From NCBI GenBank assembly GCA_003427395.1, contig BFEA01000237.1, positions 1,354,312 to 1,403,803 on the forward strand: a stretch of 49,492 nucleotides of DNA, given 5' to 3'. Source of the stretch: Chara braunii (Eukaryota; Streptophyta; Charophyceae; Charales; Characeae). This document shows, in pieces, positions 9,827 to 19,451 of the stretch. Made by a program: the position numbers and the translations under genes. Within the stretch, counting starts at the first letter, position 1, and every line of letters starts with the position of its first letter. The notes under the pieces are model-generated. The model was not told the origin of the DNA, did no database searches, and worked only from the letters and a program-made list of their open reading frames with translations.

Positions 9827-10342
9827 ATATGCATGAATGTGGATGGATTCACAGGACGCCTCTCCATGAATCTGCCCAATAACGGAGACAGATACAGGAG
9901 CGCACAACAACAACAAATTCGAGCAGCTCCCACCCTCCGAAAGGTCGCTCCGATCCTATGAAGAGTTGCCCTATTCCCCATAGTTCACGTGTATTCGGCC
10001 CTTCAAAAGTCCACCGAAAATAGCGAAGTACACGCAACTTCACAAATTTCTCAAAACGTAATAAAATAACATAAAAAATAAATAAAAATCTCCAAAAGGA
10101 CGCCAACGGTCGTTGAACTGGCTGTGTCTCGAAAAAAGGAGGCAGCTAGCTCAATGGAAAGTGGCGAGGGTAGGGGGCGTTGCATTCGAGAAAACATCAT
10201 TTTTGGATGTATTTTGTCGGAAGAAAAAAAGCGATAAAATGTATTCACAATTATAAAAAGAGCAGACCCGTCGAAAACCCAACCAACCCAACATTGACCT
10301 AGCTCAACGGAGCTAGGTGAACAAGGTCCCTCGAAGGTGCAT

Positions 10343-10414
10343 GAGGCCGATGGGGATTGAACCCAAGACCTCTTGAATGCCACTTGCGTGCCTTACCAAC
10401 TGAGCTAGGCCGCT
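10343..10414 (-). other. tRNA-like sequence, SINE head or tRNA pseudogene
   Basis: On the minus strand there is a perfect pol III A box (TAGCTCAGTTGGTA, 10394-10407) and a good B box (GGTTCAATCCC, 10353-10363) at tRNA-like spacing. The acceptor and anticodon stems do not pair well, so a working tRNA is unlikely. A tRNA-derived SINE head or decayed tRNA gene is the better reading. It lies just outside the right end of the MITE ending at 10330. Confidence 0.55.
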
Positions 10415-10925
10415 GGTTTAAGCTGGACCTTTTTAGCTTTTTTTTTGTTTTGTTTTGTTTTGTTTAACTTGCGTATATGCGAGAGGATGGAGCCGCCTGC
10501 GGCGCACATAGTGCCAATGGACTGTGATAGTCCTCTGGATACCCCTGATCGGTATTTGCTGGGTCTATGACCAACACGGGTGTGAGTGTGAGCGCGAGTG
10601 GGTTGTGTGTGGTGTGTGGGAGTGTTGGCCATAGCCTCTGCTGCTACTTGATGAGGAGTGGGGGACGATGAGAAAGGGAGGCGCAGCTACTGGCAAAATG
10701 CTCGGTCTTTGCGTTAGCCGGACCCCCACCGGCGGCCCCACCCCATTCCTGACTACCGCTGTTGGGGCGGGGGGCAACATGAATTACCTCGCTTGCGAGG
10801 CCCTATGCTTGCAGGGGTCCCCTCTATATAGTCTTAGTAGTGGTAGGAAGGTAGTGAAAGGTGAAAAAAAGAATTTGAGAGAAGAACATAAGTGTAGATT
10901 TTAAAAAAAGTCGGGAGAGACCAAC

Positions 10926-10949
10926 CAAAAAAAAAAAAAAAAAAAAAAA
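10926..10949. repeat. A24 tract
   Basis: 24 A flanked by similar GGGAGAGA and GGAGAGA motifs, which may be a degenerate target-site duplication. Confidence 0.85.
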
Positions 10950-11036
10950 GTGGAGAGAGATATGCCTTCCCTGGGCAAGAAGTAGGGCGCAGTTCCCGGA
11001 GCAGAGGTTGACCTACTAGCGGAACAGACGATCCAA

Positions 11037-11066
11037 CAGGTAATTGAATTGGTTGGGCTTAAAGAA
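11037..11066 (+). repeat. fragment of the GGTAATTGAATTGGTTGGGC dispersed repeat
   Basis: About 30 bp identical to the 3' end of the repeat found in full at 19452-19585 (plus) and 13371-13503 (minus). Confidence 0.7.
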
Positions 11067-11192
11067 CTACCTTCTTCCCGGGAATACAACGTACAGTCAT
11101 TATCGCTGTACGGTCATTATCGCTGTATTTGGACTATCTTTCCGTCTAAATACAGCAATAATGACCGTACGTTGTGTTCGGGTGAAGATAGC
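11067..11192. mobile_element. foldback MITE, TTCACCC family, copy 2
   Basis: The left arm begins CTACCTTCTTCCCGGGAATA and continues CAACGTAC. The right arm is GTACGTTGTG followed by TTCGGGTGAAGATAG. Both arms carry the CGGTCATTAT motif shared with the other copies. A 17-bp internal direct duplication (GTACRGTCATTATCGCT) is present in the left arm. Confidence 0.7.
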
Positions 11193-11307
11193 CACCTAAA
11201 AAAAAATCCACGAGCAAAACCACGATGACGCTAAACGCCAAACGACAGGCACGGTCCGGCAGAGGACAGCTCCTGCCAACCCTCATTCGGGACAGACTGT
11301 GGGCGTC

Positions 11308-11461
11308 GCCGCACGGGACACGAAACGAAAAACGAAACGAGTGCATCTTCCTGCAGACAATGGCCACGTTCATCGGTTTGCTAAAAATAGTAACGAGTAT
11401 AATTTGCCACCTTTCGTGGGCAGATGCATTCATTTCGTTTTCGTTTCGTGTGCCGTGCGGC
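11308..11461. mobile_element. GCCGCACGG MITE, copy 1
   Basis: A 154-bp element with long TIRs: the left begins GCCGCACGGGACACGAAACG and the right ends CGTTTCGTGTGCCGTGCGGC. The interior is AT-rich. The reverse complement closely matches the element at 12483-12635 over the whole length. Confidence 0.85.
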
Positions 11462-11594
11462 GAAACCTTGTGTCCCGACTGCGTTCGATTAACATACGAG
11501 ACACCAACTGGATCCGAGTCAGCACTTGACTCTCTTTTTCCCTTTTTTTTTTTCCCCCTCTTACGCCTCTTGCGAGAGAAGCAAACTGCTCTGC

Positions 11595-11765
11595 GGGCGA
11601 GGTCCCGCTAGCAAACACGATTGGATAGAAAGCCTGAATCTAGACGCGTTCGTGTAAAGGTGCAGAAAAGCGATAGGAAACTGCAGTTCTGCATCTTCTC
11701 TACTTAAAACACGTCCAGATTTTCAGGAGCTCAATCCAATTCTCTTTGCAAGTGGAACCTCGCCC
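11595..11765. mobile_element. foldback element, CTGAATCTGGACG core with different ends
   Basis: The outer ends are GGGCGAGGT and its complement ACCTCGCCC, unlike the TGGCCC ends of the copies at 7105 and 12934. The inner arms keep the shared core: GCCTGAATCTAGACGCGTTC on the left and ACGTCCAGATTTTCAGG on the right. Confidence 0.65.
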
Positions 11766-12314
11766 CTACTTCTCTTCCCAGAAGTGCTGGTCACACTGAG
11801 GTAGGATAGTGGGATAGGGGGTGTGCTACCGGTAGGAGTATTGACGAGAGGAGGGGATGGAAGGTGGTCTCATATTCCAGGACACCCACGGCCTACTGCT
11901 GCCGGTGATCACTGTGCACTCAGTGACTGGCCTCTACAACACCATGTGACTTTTTAATAATAAAAAAAACGAAGAAAAAACAAAAAAACAAAAGGGCAAT
12001 TTTCGACTTCTCTCAAGAGAAGAAGGCTACTGCTCTTCGGAGAGGACAGTGGTGAAATTTATTCACTCCCAGAGGGCATAATCACACGGGCTTTTTCCAC
12101 GAAGCTCTGGACGTCATTGCAGTCAGATTCATACTGGACTTGCCGTAATTGGGGTCAGATGCATTCCGGAAACTGCTACGTACGTAGCGTGAACATGCCC
12201 TCCATATGTGGGAGAGAGAAGGAGAGACGGCGGGAGAGAGAAATCCTAGACACAAGCAAGAGCAGGAGAGCCCGTTGATCCAAAGAGAGGCAAAGGGCCT
12301 CGCTTCACTACTCT
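11766..12314. other. gene-free stretch
   Basis: No gene seen. It includes an A-rich block (11960-11995) and purine-rich DNA (12205-12245). Confidence 0.55.
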
Positions 12315-12400
12315 CCCTCTGCACATGCAGAAAAGACAAAATCACGACGGTGTATCTTTCCATGTTCTAGCGACAGATTCACTCTCGTTCTGCACATTCC
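12315..12400 (+). repeat. dispersed GGTGTATCTTTCCATGTTCT repeat, copy 1
   Basis: An 80-100 bp unit running from a GCACAAAAGACAAAA-like start through CGGTGTATCTTTCCATGTTC and AGATTCACTCTC to TTCTGCACAT. The other copies are at 12748-12830, 25275-25378 (minus), 25812-25915 (minus), 25983-26060, 33738-33796 and 34285-34335. The ends (ATGCACAAAAG and CGCACAT) are loosely inverted, suggesting a very short foldback element. Confidence 0.65.
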
Positions 12401-12482
12401 TCCAGTCATGGAGCGAGGACCGAAGAGGAACCTAACATGGCAGAGGGGCCCTGAGAGAGAAACAAGTGGGGAATAGGGTCTC

Positions 12483-12635
12483 GCCGCACGGCACACGAAA
12501 CGAAAACGAAACGAGTGCATCTGCCCAACAAAGGTGGCAAAATACACTCGTTACCATTTATAGCAAACCGATGAACCTGGCCATTTCTGTGGGAAGATTC
12601 ATTCGTTTCGTTTTTCGTTTCGTGTGCCGTGCGGC
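12483..12635. mobile_element. GCCGCACGG MITE, copy 2 (inverted relative to copy 1)
   Basis: The left end is GCCGCACGGCACACGAAACG; the right end mirrors it. Full-length similarity to the reverse complement of 11308-11461 shows a non-autonomous family with at least two copies 1 kb apart. Confidence 0.85.
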
Positions 12636-12747
12636 AACTCCCATAGAAACCCTAAACCCAAGGAAGAACAGGATAGGCAATTCAATCGAAACAACGAGAA
12701 AAGAGTGTATAATGAAACGAGCCAAAAACCGTGCCTGCTTTCCACAA

Positions 12748-12830
12748 GCACAAAAGACAAAAAATACGGCGGTGTATCTTAACGTGTTCTAGAGGGAGAT
12801 TCATTCTCATTTCGCACATTGGGTGAGTAG
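12748..12830 (+). repeat. dispersed GGTGTATCTT repeat, copy 2
   Basis: Contains GCACAAAAGACAAAAAATAC, GGCGGTGTATCTTAACGTGT and GATTCATTCTCATTTCGCAC, matching copy 1. It is followed by GGTGAGTAGTGGAGC, also seen next to the copies near 25.8 kb. Confidence 0.65.
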
Positions 12831-12933
12831 TGGAGCTGGGTAATAGTCTATAAATATAATCATCATTGGTTAAATAAAATTCCCGATAAGAGTCGTCTTC
12901 GTGAGAGACGGCGTTGATGCAAGACATTGAACT

Positions 12934-13099
12934 GGGGCCAAGTCCCACTAGCAGCGTCGAGGTACCTCAACGCCTGAATCTGGACGTGTTTGTGGAGACG
13001 TGCAGTTCAGGAACCTCAACACCGTTTCTGCACATCTCCGCAAAAGCGTCCAGATTCGGGCGTTTAGGTGGCTCAGTGCTGCTAGTGGGACTCGGCCCC
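12934..13099. mobile_element. foldback element, CTGAATCTGGACG family, copy 2
   Basis: 166 bp, nearly the same as 7105-7270. The left arm starts GGGGCCAAGTCCCACTAGCA, the right arm ends GCTAGTGGGACTCGGCCCC, and the central turn contains TTCAGGAACCTCAACACCG. Confidence 0.88.
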
Positions 13100-13309
13100 T
13101 GATCATTGAGAAGAAAGATTTGAAAAAAAAAAAAAAAAAAAAACTTCACGATCTTAGCGCAAATTGTATTCCGCAGCGGAGTAGCTCCTCCACCTCTGTT
13201 CGAATCTGTTTCTTTTTTTCTTTTTCTTTTTTTCTCTTTTTTGTTCGTTTCTGTTTCGATCTGTCGCTCTCTCAGAAGAACATACGACTGCTCGTCTTCG
13301 CTCCCTAGT

Positions 13310-13310
<1 letters not shown>

Positions 13311-13356
<46 letters not shown>
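13311..13356. repeat. (CT)n microsatellite
   Basis: About 23 uninterrupted CT units followed by a T tract. Confidence 0.97.
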
Positions 13357-13364
<8 letters not shown>

Positions 13365-13370
13365 CTTTTC

Positions 13371-13503
13371 AAGGCTAATTCTTTTAAGCCCAACCAATTC
13401 AGTTACCTGTCGAATCTGGACAGGACGGCCTTTCAGGCCTTTTTTATTGTCATTATAGTATTACGGGGAACTCCGTAACAGCCACATCCGTGCTCAATCC
13501 TCC
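13371..13503 (-). repeat. dispersed repeat, LINE-tail-like, minus copy
   Basis: The reverse complement matches 19452-19585 over about 130 bp with few differences: GTAATACTATAATGACAATA, AAGGCCTGAAAGGCC and AATTGGTTGGGCTTAAA are shared. Two small hairpins (GGCCT-GAA-AGGCC and CCTGTC...GACAGG) sit near the 3' end, as in some non-LTR retrotransposon 3' UTRs. The LINE reading is inference. Confidence 0.75.
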
Positions 13504-14050
13504 AATATCTCTTTAAGTCTGTGTGTGTCGCCACCGCAGAACTGATGCATAACTGATTATTGGATGCTGTGATTGGCCCAGCGATTGGGTTATGCAAGCC
13601 TCTGCACAAAACATTGTCTCCCCCCCGCTCTCCCCCTCCCCCCCCCACCCACAAAACAAGTCCGCACATCCACAACAAACCCCCTTCACAGAGTCGTCTG
13701 CGTGATTTATTAACCCCACTTCTCCTTCGCCTCTACCTCTAACAAGCTTATTAACCTCCTGTCATTTTCAGTTGACATCAGCAAAAATAGTCCGCAAGAT
13801 TCTCGACCGCTGTCATTTTCACGAGGAATGAAAAGTTTCCAGGCACTCAGCACTCAGACCTGCTGCAATCGCCATCACCATCTTCAGTTGAAATCTCCAC
13901 ATCGACCACCGCTTGAACCTGATGCCACGTGGACGTCTCTGCTGCCTAGACCAGCGTTTTGACCCCATTCTCTGCATCTTCACCAGCCCCTCTTCGCCCG
14001 GTCTCATTTCATTGGCCACCTAGATGCCCCACGCGTACGTCTCAGCCTCC
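13504..14050. other. gene-free stretch
   Basis: No recognisable gene. A C-rich block lies at 13620-13650; the short frames show no domain. Confidence 0.5.
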
Positions 14051-14112
<62 letters not shown>

Positions 14113-14137
14113 CACAAACACACACACACACACACAA
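14051..14137. repeat. (CT)n(CA)n compound microsatellite
   Basis: A CT run passes into a CA run with three interruptions. Confidence 0.97.
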
Positions 14138-15128
14138 AGCGAGCGAGTGCTTGTGGATATGGTGTTAAACACAAAAGCTCCCTTATCTCTGCTGTTCGTG
14201 TGCTCGGAAAAGTAGTATTCGGTCATTGTCATGTGAACCCTAAGCAACTCGAAAGATAGAGGAGAGCGAAGACCACCATGAGCAAGCGAGCGATCGAGCA
14301 AGAGGGGATATAACAAGCGCGGCGTCGGACGAGAGGAAAGGGGTTTAACCTAATACAGTAATATAACGAGGACGGCCGCGAGTTTGCTCCAGCAGACATC
14401 AACCGCCGATCTGCGATTTAGACCGAAGAACTACTGACCAGAGCGCTCCCCTCACCCTTCTTTTATTCGCGGGGATCCACAGAAGCCGATCAGAGTGAGT
14501 GCCACTGTCAGTGAATTCCATCCGGCCGAGCCGCCGGCTGCGATGGCAAAATTCCCATCCCATGCCCAACTCTGTGTAGTCAAGCTATCTGGTGAATGGA
14601 GGCCACGGCCCGACGATAGCGATTGGCCATTCACCGCCGCAGGAGAATGGGAGAAGTGGAACGGCCCCCAAGTACCACCTTCTGCTGCTGCTGCTGCTGC
14701 ACCAGGAAGAACACGTGGTACGAAAAATGACAAAAAAAAAAAGGACATTTCCGAACTTCTGAAAATACAGCTAGAACGGAAAAACGACGAGTCGAAAAAA
14801 AAAAAAAAAAAAGAGCCTTTCCGTACTTTCTGAAAATACAGAGTGATCGGTAACGATCCGCATCCGACCACTCACTTGAGAATCAGTTCCTGATGACAAC
14901 AATGAACGGTGTGTACGGAGAAATTTTCATTATTTCATTCACCTCTCGTTTTTTTCGCCTTCCTTCTGTTTTGTGAGTTTAAATCGTCTCGGACCGTGCG
15001 CATCCGCAAAGAACTGCGTGTGGATGGGACTCGACGAAACACTCGTCATTCATCTCCTCCTCCTACCTCCTCCTCCTCCTACTAGTACTATATACCTAAA
15101 CAAATCAGTGTGTTTGCCGTCTCAGCCT

Positions 15129-15130
<2 letters not shown>
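14138..15130. other. gene-free stretch with a weak 112-codon frame
   Basis: An open frame on the plus strand (14495-14833) begins plausibly but ends in an alanine run from a GCT repeat (14682-14701) and lysine runs from A tracts, and it matches no family I know. GAAAATACAG is duplicated around 14760 and 14830. Not annotated as a gene. Confidence 0.45.

Positions 15131-15188
<58 letters not shown>
15131..15188. repeat. (CT)n microsatellite
   Basis: About 29 CT units. Confidence 0.97.
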
Positions 15189-15192
<4 letters not shown>

Positions 15193-15351
15193 ACAGCGTG
15201 ATCCGGCTAAGCCACCGTGTGGGAGAGAAACAGGAGATTTAAGTTTAAGGGAATAGCACTAATACCAGATGCGGTCCAAGTGCAGAACCTGGCAAGGACG
15301 TTACCGAACCGCACGAGAACAACTAGACGCAATCGATCGAATAAAAAAAAC

Positions 15352-15396
15352 GAAGAAGAAGAAGAAGAAGAAGAAGAAGAAGAAGAAAGAAGAAGG
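15352..15396. repeat. (GAA)n microsatellite
   Basis: About 14 GAA units with one slip; purine-only on the plus strand. Confidence 0.95.
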
Positions 15397-16260
15397 TAAG
15401 CAATTATTGCCAAATTGCTCTTCCCACGCAATAGAATGACTTTTTTACAAGCGTGTATACAGTGCTCAAGCCACGCACGCGTTCCTCTCATCAGGTTTCA
15501 ACCGGGTGCGCTCCGGTCCAATCAGAGGAGGCTCACCACATACCCTTCGCCTTTCGGCCCACCGCAATTGATCGAATAAACGAAGGGAAAGAGAGACAAA
15601 AAAGAACACTCACCGGAAAGACAGTTCCTTCCACTCTAAAGGGGTAGAGAGGAGGGAGAGGGAGAGGGAGGAAGGACGGGTGGGAGAGAGGGAGAGAGAT
15701 GGTCGTTCAATGGAGCTGCTTACAGCTTTCATGAGCGTAAACGCACGGCCGACCGCCGCGAAGAGAGTATATGAATAAATCATCCTTCGATAATCGAACG
15801 GACAAATAAAAATGATGAAGCGATGAAAGAGCCAGAGCCAGAGAGAGAGACTGCGAAGCCCATCCGCGGGCCTCGAGAAAAGAAGCCTCTTAAACGCGCC
15901 ACTTCCGCACCCCTAGGAGCCCTTCCGCACCCCTAGGTAGCTAGCTAATGCTCTCAACGAATGTGCGCTTGCTCCCATGCGCAACAGCGCACCCGCAACA
16001 TGCGGAACGACCTCCGCGCAGGAAGGGCCGAATAGGTGGGGGAGACGGAATTGAGATAGTGAATAAGAAAGAATGGGTGACGAAAAGGAAAGAAGGATCA
16101 ACATCTTCCGCATATTACGGAACGAGCCCGGCCGACTGCGAAAATGAAGGGGACAGCGGGGGAAGCGAAACAGCTCATCTGCTCAGCCGTCCGTATTCGG
16201 CTATCCAGTCCATCCATCCTTCAAACCTAGACGAGAAAGGATGAACAAAACAGATAGCAA
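15397..16260. other. gene-free stretch
   Basis: No recognisable gene. CTTCCGCACCCCTAGG is duplicated in tandem at about 15901 and 15921. A 98-codon frame (15948-16244) has no recognisable domain. Confidence 0.45.
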
Positions 16261-16292
<32 letters not shown>

Positions 16293-16301
16293 TGTGTGTG
16301 T
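16261..16301. repeat. (CT)n(GT)n microsatellite
   Basis: CT units followed by GT units, the same order as at the start of the window. Confidence 0.97.
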
Positions 16302-16589
16302 ATGGGCGTGAGTCAGTGTGTTAGTGTATTCGGTGACTGGAGCATAATCATTATAAACCGAGGTCCTTGCGGGCATAGAATATAACCTACATTATGAGCA
16401 GAGAGAGAAACAGACAGAGGAGTAGCCGTGATCTCCAGAAAAGGAATTTGACTTCCCCCTTCTGATATTATTTGTTTCCTTGGCCTATCCACAAGGACAA
16501 AACCGTTTCAAACTCCTCACTGACTTACAGGCTGGTCGACGATTACCCCATATCACAGCTCAAGCGCGTCAGAAGGTAGCAAGGGACAG

Positions 16590-16613
16590 CCAGCCAGCCA
16601 GCCAGCCAGCCAG
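16590..16613. repeat. (CAGC)n short tandem repeat
   Basis: Six CAGC-type units. Confidence 0.9.
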
Positions 16614-17402
16614 ATGTGCTCGGGGAAGACTGGGTCGCAGGTAGGTCATGTTGAAAATCTACCTACACGGGATTTGATCGGTGTGCATGGACGGTAGCTG
16701 GGATTACCTGCTGACCTCTCCGCCTACTACTGTAGTCGCGTTCTCCGGTTGTCGAAGTAGCCCCCAACGGAGAAGAAGCTGCAATCAACTCCATTTCACC
16801 CAGGCAATCAGACAGCAAAGGTCGACCGAGAACGAGAGGACGAAAAGTTGCTCAACCGTTCTAACAAAATTCCTCCTCTTTCCTTCCTCAAGTGTCCAGA
16901 AAACAAAGAAGGAAAGCCTCCCCCCCCCCCTTATGGTCCCCTAAAAATCGCCGCAATTCGCACACGCTGCATCGATCTCTGCCGCCTTCGGCTTTCCACC
17001 AAGCTTCAGACCAGAGACGGCTGCCATAGCCAAAACCCTTCTTCTCTCCCTGCCTCCCGTCTCTGCGTTCCAGAGAACACACCTTTTCGACCGACTGCCG
17101 CCAGGCGCTCCACTCCTCCGCTGACATGTGGCCGTTCAGTGCCCCCAACGGCAGCAGCCCGCTCGCATATATAAAAAATGAACGGCAAGAAGAGCAAGAG
17201 CAGTGGAGAGAAGAGAGAGAGAGAGAGACAGAGATCCAATGGCCGGAAACCTCAACGTTTTTGCCCCCTACGCCGCGCCCCATTTTTCTCTCGTATGTAC
17301 ACGACCGTGGAAGACAAAACAGACGAGGCTTCGACAGCCCACGGAGGAATGAATAATGCATTTGATAGTGTACACGACAAGACACAAAACAAAAGGGGCC
17401 GA
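16614..17402. other. region downstream of the transporter gene
   Basis: Holds the expected 3' UTR of the minus-strand transporter. No clear AATAAA signal is visible on the minus strand close to the stop. A purine block (17190-17235) gives arginine/glutamate-rich frames that I do not consider genes. Confidence 0.5.
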
Positions 17403-18476
17403 TCACTCCTCACTCTTCTCGTCTCTTAGCAACAATGCATTTGGGCTGTCTTGACCCCCCCCACCCTCGCCGCCGTCTTCCGCACCCATCTCTTCGTCCC
17501 GGTTGAGAGAATGGGTGGGAGGTTTAGCTTGAGGAGGAGGAGGAGAAGGAGAAGATGTCGACTGCTGGTACACAACTCCTCCGACGATACACAGAAGAAG
17601 CGAACACGTGCCGAGCATCGACGCGTGGGGGAGGAAAATCACGTTGATGAGAATGGTGAGCAGCTTATTCGTGACGCCGATTACGGTGAAAGCGGTAGCG
17701 GAGACAGCTCGGCGCGCAGCAAAGCCAAAAAAGGAAATAGAGAGACCAAGAATGCAGCAGACGAAGACAGGCACCCATGTGCTGGGAGGAAAGAGAGTGC
17801 TACCAGATCGCCACACCTGCAGCTGGCCAATTTCACCGGAAGCGAAGAAGAAGAAGGGAGAGAAGAGCAGAGCCAGGAAGTTGTTGTACAGAACCAATCC
17901 CCATGTGCTCAAGCCCACGCTCATTACTATATGCTTGATATAAACCATCTCCACGGTTATCGTGAACAGATAAGCGAATGCCCAAGAATACGCCTTGACG
18001 GTGAAATCCCTGTCCGAGGAGACATACGCCACTGCACCTAGGAAGATGATGCACAGAGAGGAGAAAGTGTACTTGCTCGGCCATGCTTTCTTCATGAAGA
18101 GAGATTCGGCTATGGCGACCAAGAGAGGCGTCGACGATCGGAAGACGATGAACGTGTCCACATTCGCATGGAGTAGGAGCTTGGTGTTGGTGAAGAGGGC
18201 GAGGTAGAAGACGACGGCCGCCAGAAAGAAGCTCTTGATCGTTGCCAGATTTAACGACTCGTGATGCAACACACCAAGCCGTCCCAAACCCATAACTACT
18301 ACCACACACGTCAGATACTGCAGAATCAGCAGCACGCTGGGAAAAGGAAACGCCATCATAGCCACCTTATTCATAATCGCTAAGAGGCTCGAGCTTAGTG
18401 CATAACCAATGACCACGACAATGACCCACGCACTGGACTTCGCCCCTCTGTCCATTGTCGATCTTCTCGTCGCCAT
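17403..18476 (-). CDS. GDP-sugar (GDP-fucose/mannose-like) transporter, GONST4/GFT1 type
   Basis: A 357-residue multi-spanning membrane protein of the drug/metabolite (EamA/TPT-fold) nucleotide-sugar transporter family. It most resembles the plant GONST4/GFT1 group, which import GDP-fucose or related GDP-sugars into the Golgi or ER lumen in exchange for GMP. Visible signatures: GYALSSSLLAIMNK (residues 24-37), LFTNTKLL and HANVDTFIVFRS (94-114), TPLLVAIAES (116-125), EMVYIKH (176-182), FFGFAARRAVSATAFTV (249-265) and the GDP-binding-type GxxNK motif as GVTNK (267-271). About ten hydrophobic spans are expected. The tail (residues 306-357) is Pro-rich then acidic and likely cytosolic. The frame is open 132 codons further upstream (to 18872), but conservation begins only after the Met at 18476; the Met at 18455 is an alternative start. 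No intron interrupts the coding region. The family call is firm. The exact sugar (fucose, mannose, galactose) cannot be read from sequence alone. Confidence 0.93.
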   Translation of the reverse strand: MATRRSTMDRGAKSSAWVIVVVIGYALSSSLLAIMNKVAMMAFPFPSVLLILQYLTCVVVVMGLGRLGVLHHESLNLATIKSFFLAAVVFYLALFTNTKLLLHANVDTFIVFRSSTPLLVAIAESLFMKKAWPSKYTFSSLCIIFLGAVAYVSSDRDFTVKAYSWAFAYLFTITVEMVYIKHIVMSVGLSTWGLVLYNNFLALLFSPFFFFASGEIGQLQVWRSGSTLFPPSTWVPVFVCCILGLSISFFGFAARRAVSATAFTVIGVTNKLLTILINVIFLPHASMLGTCSLLLCIVGGVVYQQSTSSPSPPPPQAKPPTHSLNRDEEMGAEDGGEGGGGQDSPNALLLRDEKSEE

Positions 18477-19058
18477 TCCGACCCCTCGTCGTGCAAGCAC
18501 TTCCGGTGGCGATGAAATACCCAATTGGCCCCCGCGTGAAAGAAGGGTAGGGGTATTTCCTCTTGCTTGCCCAACACACACAGGCGCTAACCCACTCACC
18601 GGGCCCAAGAAAAACAGAGGACCCGGGCAGGCTATCGCGGAAGGATAAGAACGGAGGGTGGAGGGGACACACGACGGGTACGGCGGCGGGCGGGGGGGAG
18701 GGGGATGAAGTGAAAACAATAGGCTCGCCCGGCGGCGGAGGCTATTGTATCGCCATCGCCCGCCTACACTTCGTGCAGTCGCACATAAGAGCTCATCCGG
18801 AGTGACGGAATCACGCTGGCCAGATCGGGCATGGCCTATACGGCGTCTTCGGCGATGATCGGCGATGATCAACGAGACACGGGATCATGAAAAATAATCA
18901 GTAGGGCATGCGACGCGCACGTGACGTCCCCTCTAGCCGTCTGTCCCACACACTGAAAAAGATAGGGAGGAGACCTAAGCACGCACCCTCCGACTTCTCC
19001 TCTTCTTCCCTGCCTAACACTGGTTCAGGACTCGAGTGCCTTCACGCCGGCCGACCAC
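18477..19058 (-). other. 5' region of the transporter gene
   Basis: The upstream region is GC-rich and in frame with the gene for 132 codons without a stop, but its translation (Pro/Arg-rich) does not look like a transporter extension. A good splice-donor-like GGTGAGT lies on the minus strand at 18594-18600; with a possible acceptor after GCAAGCAAG it could define a short 5' UTR intron, unproven. No TATA box seen. Confidence 0.4.
18918..18928. promoter_or_regulatory. G-box overlapping a TGACGTC core
   Basis: CACGTGACGTC about 440 bp upstream of the transporter start codon combines a G-box (CACGTG) and a C-box-like core (GACGTC), both known plant bZIP-binding motifs. Position and match are seen; function is inference. 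Confidence 0.3.
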
Positions 19059-19242
19059 TAAGGGCCTCGCCACACCAATGTCGAAAACTGATTTTTCGAC
19101 ATTTTCTCCTCGGCGCACAGCATGTTCCTGGGCAAGCTTGGCGCCCGCCACCTAGAGATATGCCGTTGGTACCCCCGAGTGGCATTGACCAGAGACTGCT
19201 GATGTTCGTAGGGGGAGGGGACCGGAGGGGAGGCACAGTGAC

Positions 19243-19423
19243 TGGCCCATCGAAGAAGCTCGGTCCTGATGCTACCGGCTGACCCCTGGCCGGTATCGCC
19301 CACCTGCTGTAGCAGGTATCGCACCTGCTGGTNTGGCCCATCGAAGAAGCTCGGTCCTGATGCTACCGGCTGACCCCTGGCCGGTATCGCCCACCTGCTG
19401 TAGCAGGTATCGCACCTGCTGGT
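19243..19423. repeat. identical 90-bp duplication either side of a single N
   Basis: 19243-19332 and 19334-19423 are identical, separated by N at 19333. This pattern is typical of two contig ends that overlap but were joined without merging, so it is probably an assembly artefact. Confidence 0.85.
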
Positions 19424-19451
19424 GGGTGCAGCTCCCGCATGTTCCCTCGTT

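Larger units (their letters stand above)
9321..10330. mobile_element. MITE-like element with GGGACCTTGTCCCAC ends, copy B
   Basis: The left end is GGGACCTTGTCCCACATGCA; the right end (ACAAGGTCCC) is its complement. The 3' third matches copy A (GGAGGCAGCTAGCTCAA, AGGGTAGGGGGCGTTGCATT). Microsatellites have expanded inside: GT at 9570-9627, GA at 9751-9781, and a short tandem array of GAGATGTTTA units at 9782-9826. No transposase frame. Confidence 0.55.

Noticed and set aside
14495-14833. 112-codon plus-strand frame
   Set aside because: It ends in poly-Ala and poly-Lys from simple repeats, with no homology and no splice context.
17451-18041. 196-codon plus-strand frame opposite the transporter
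   Set aside because: It is the antisense shadow of the GC-rich transporter coding region; its translation has no domain.
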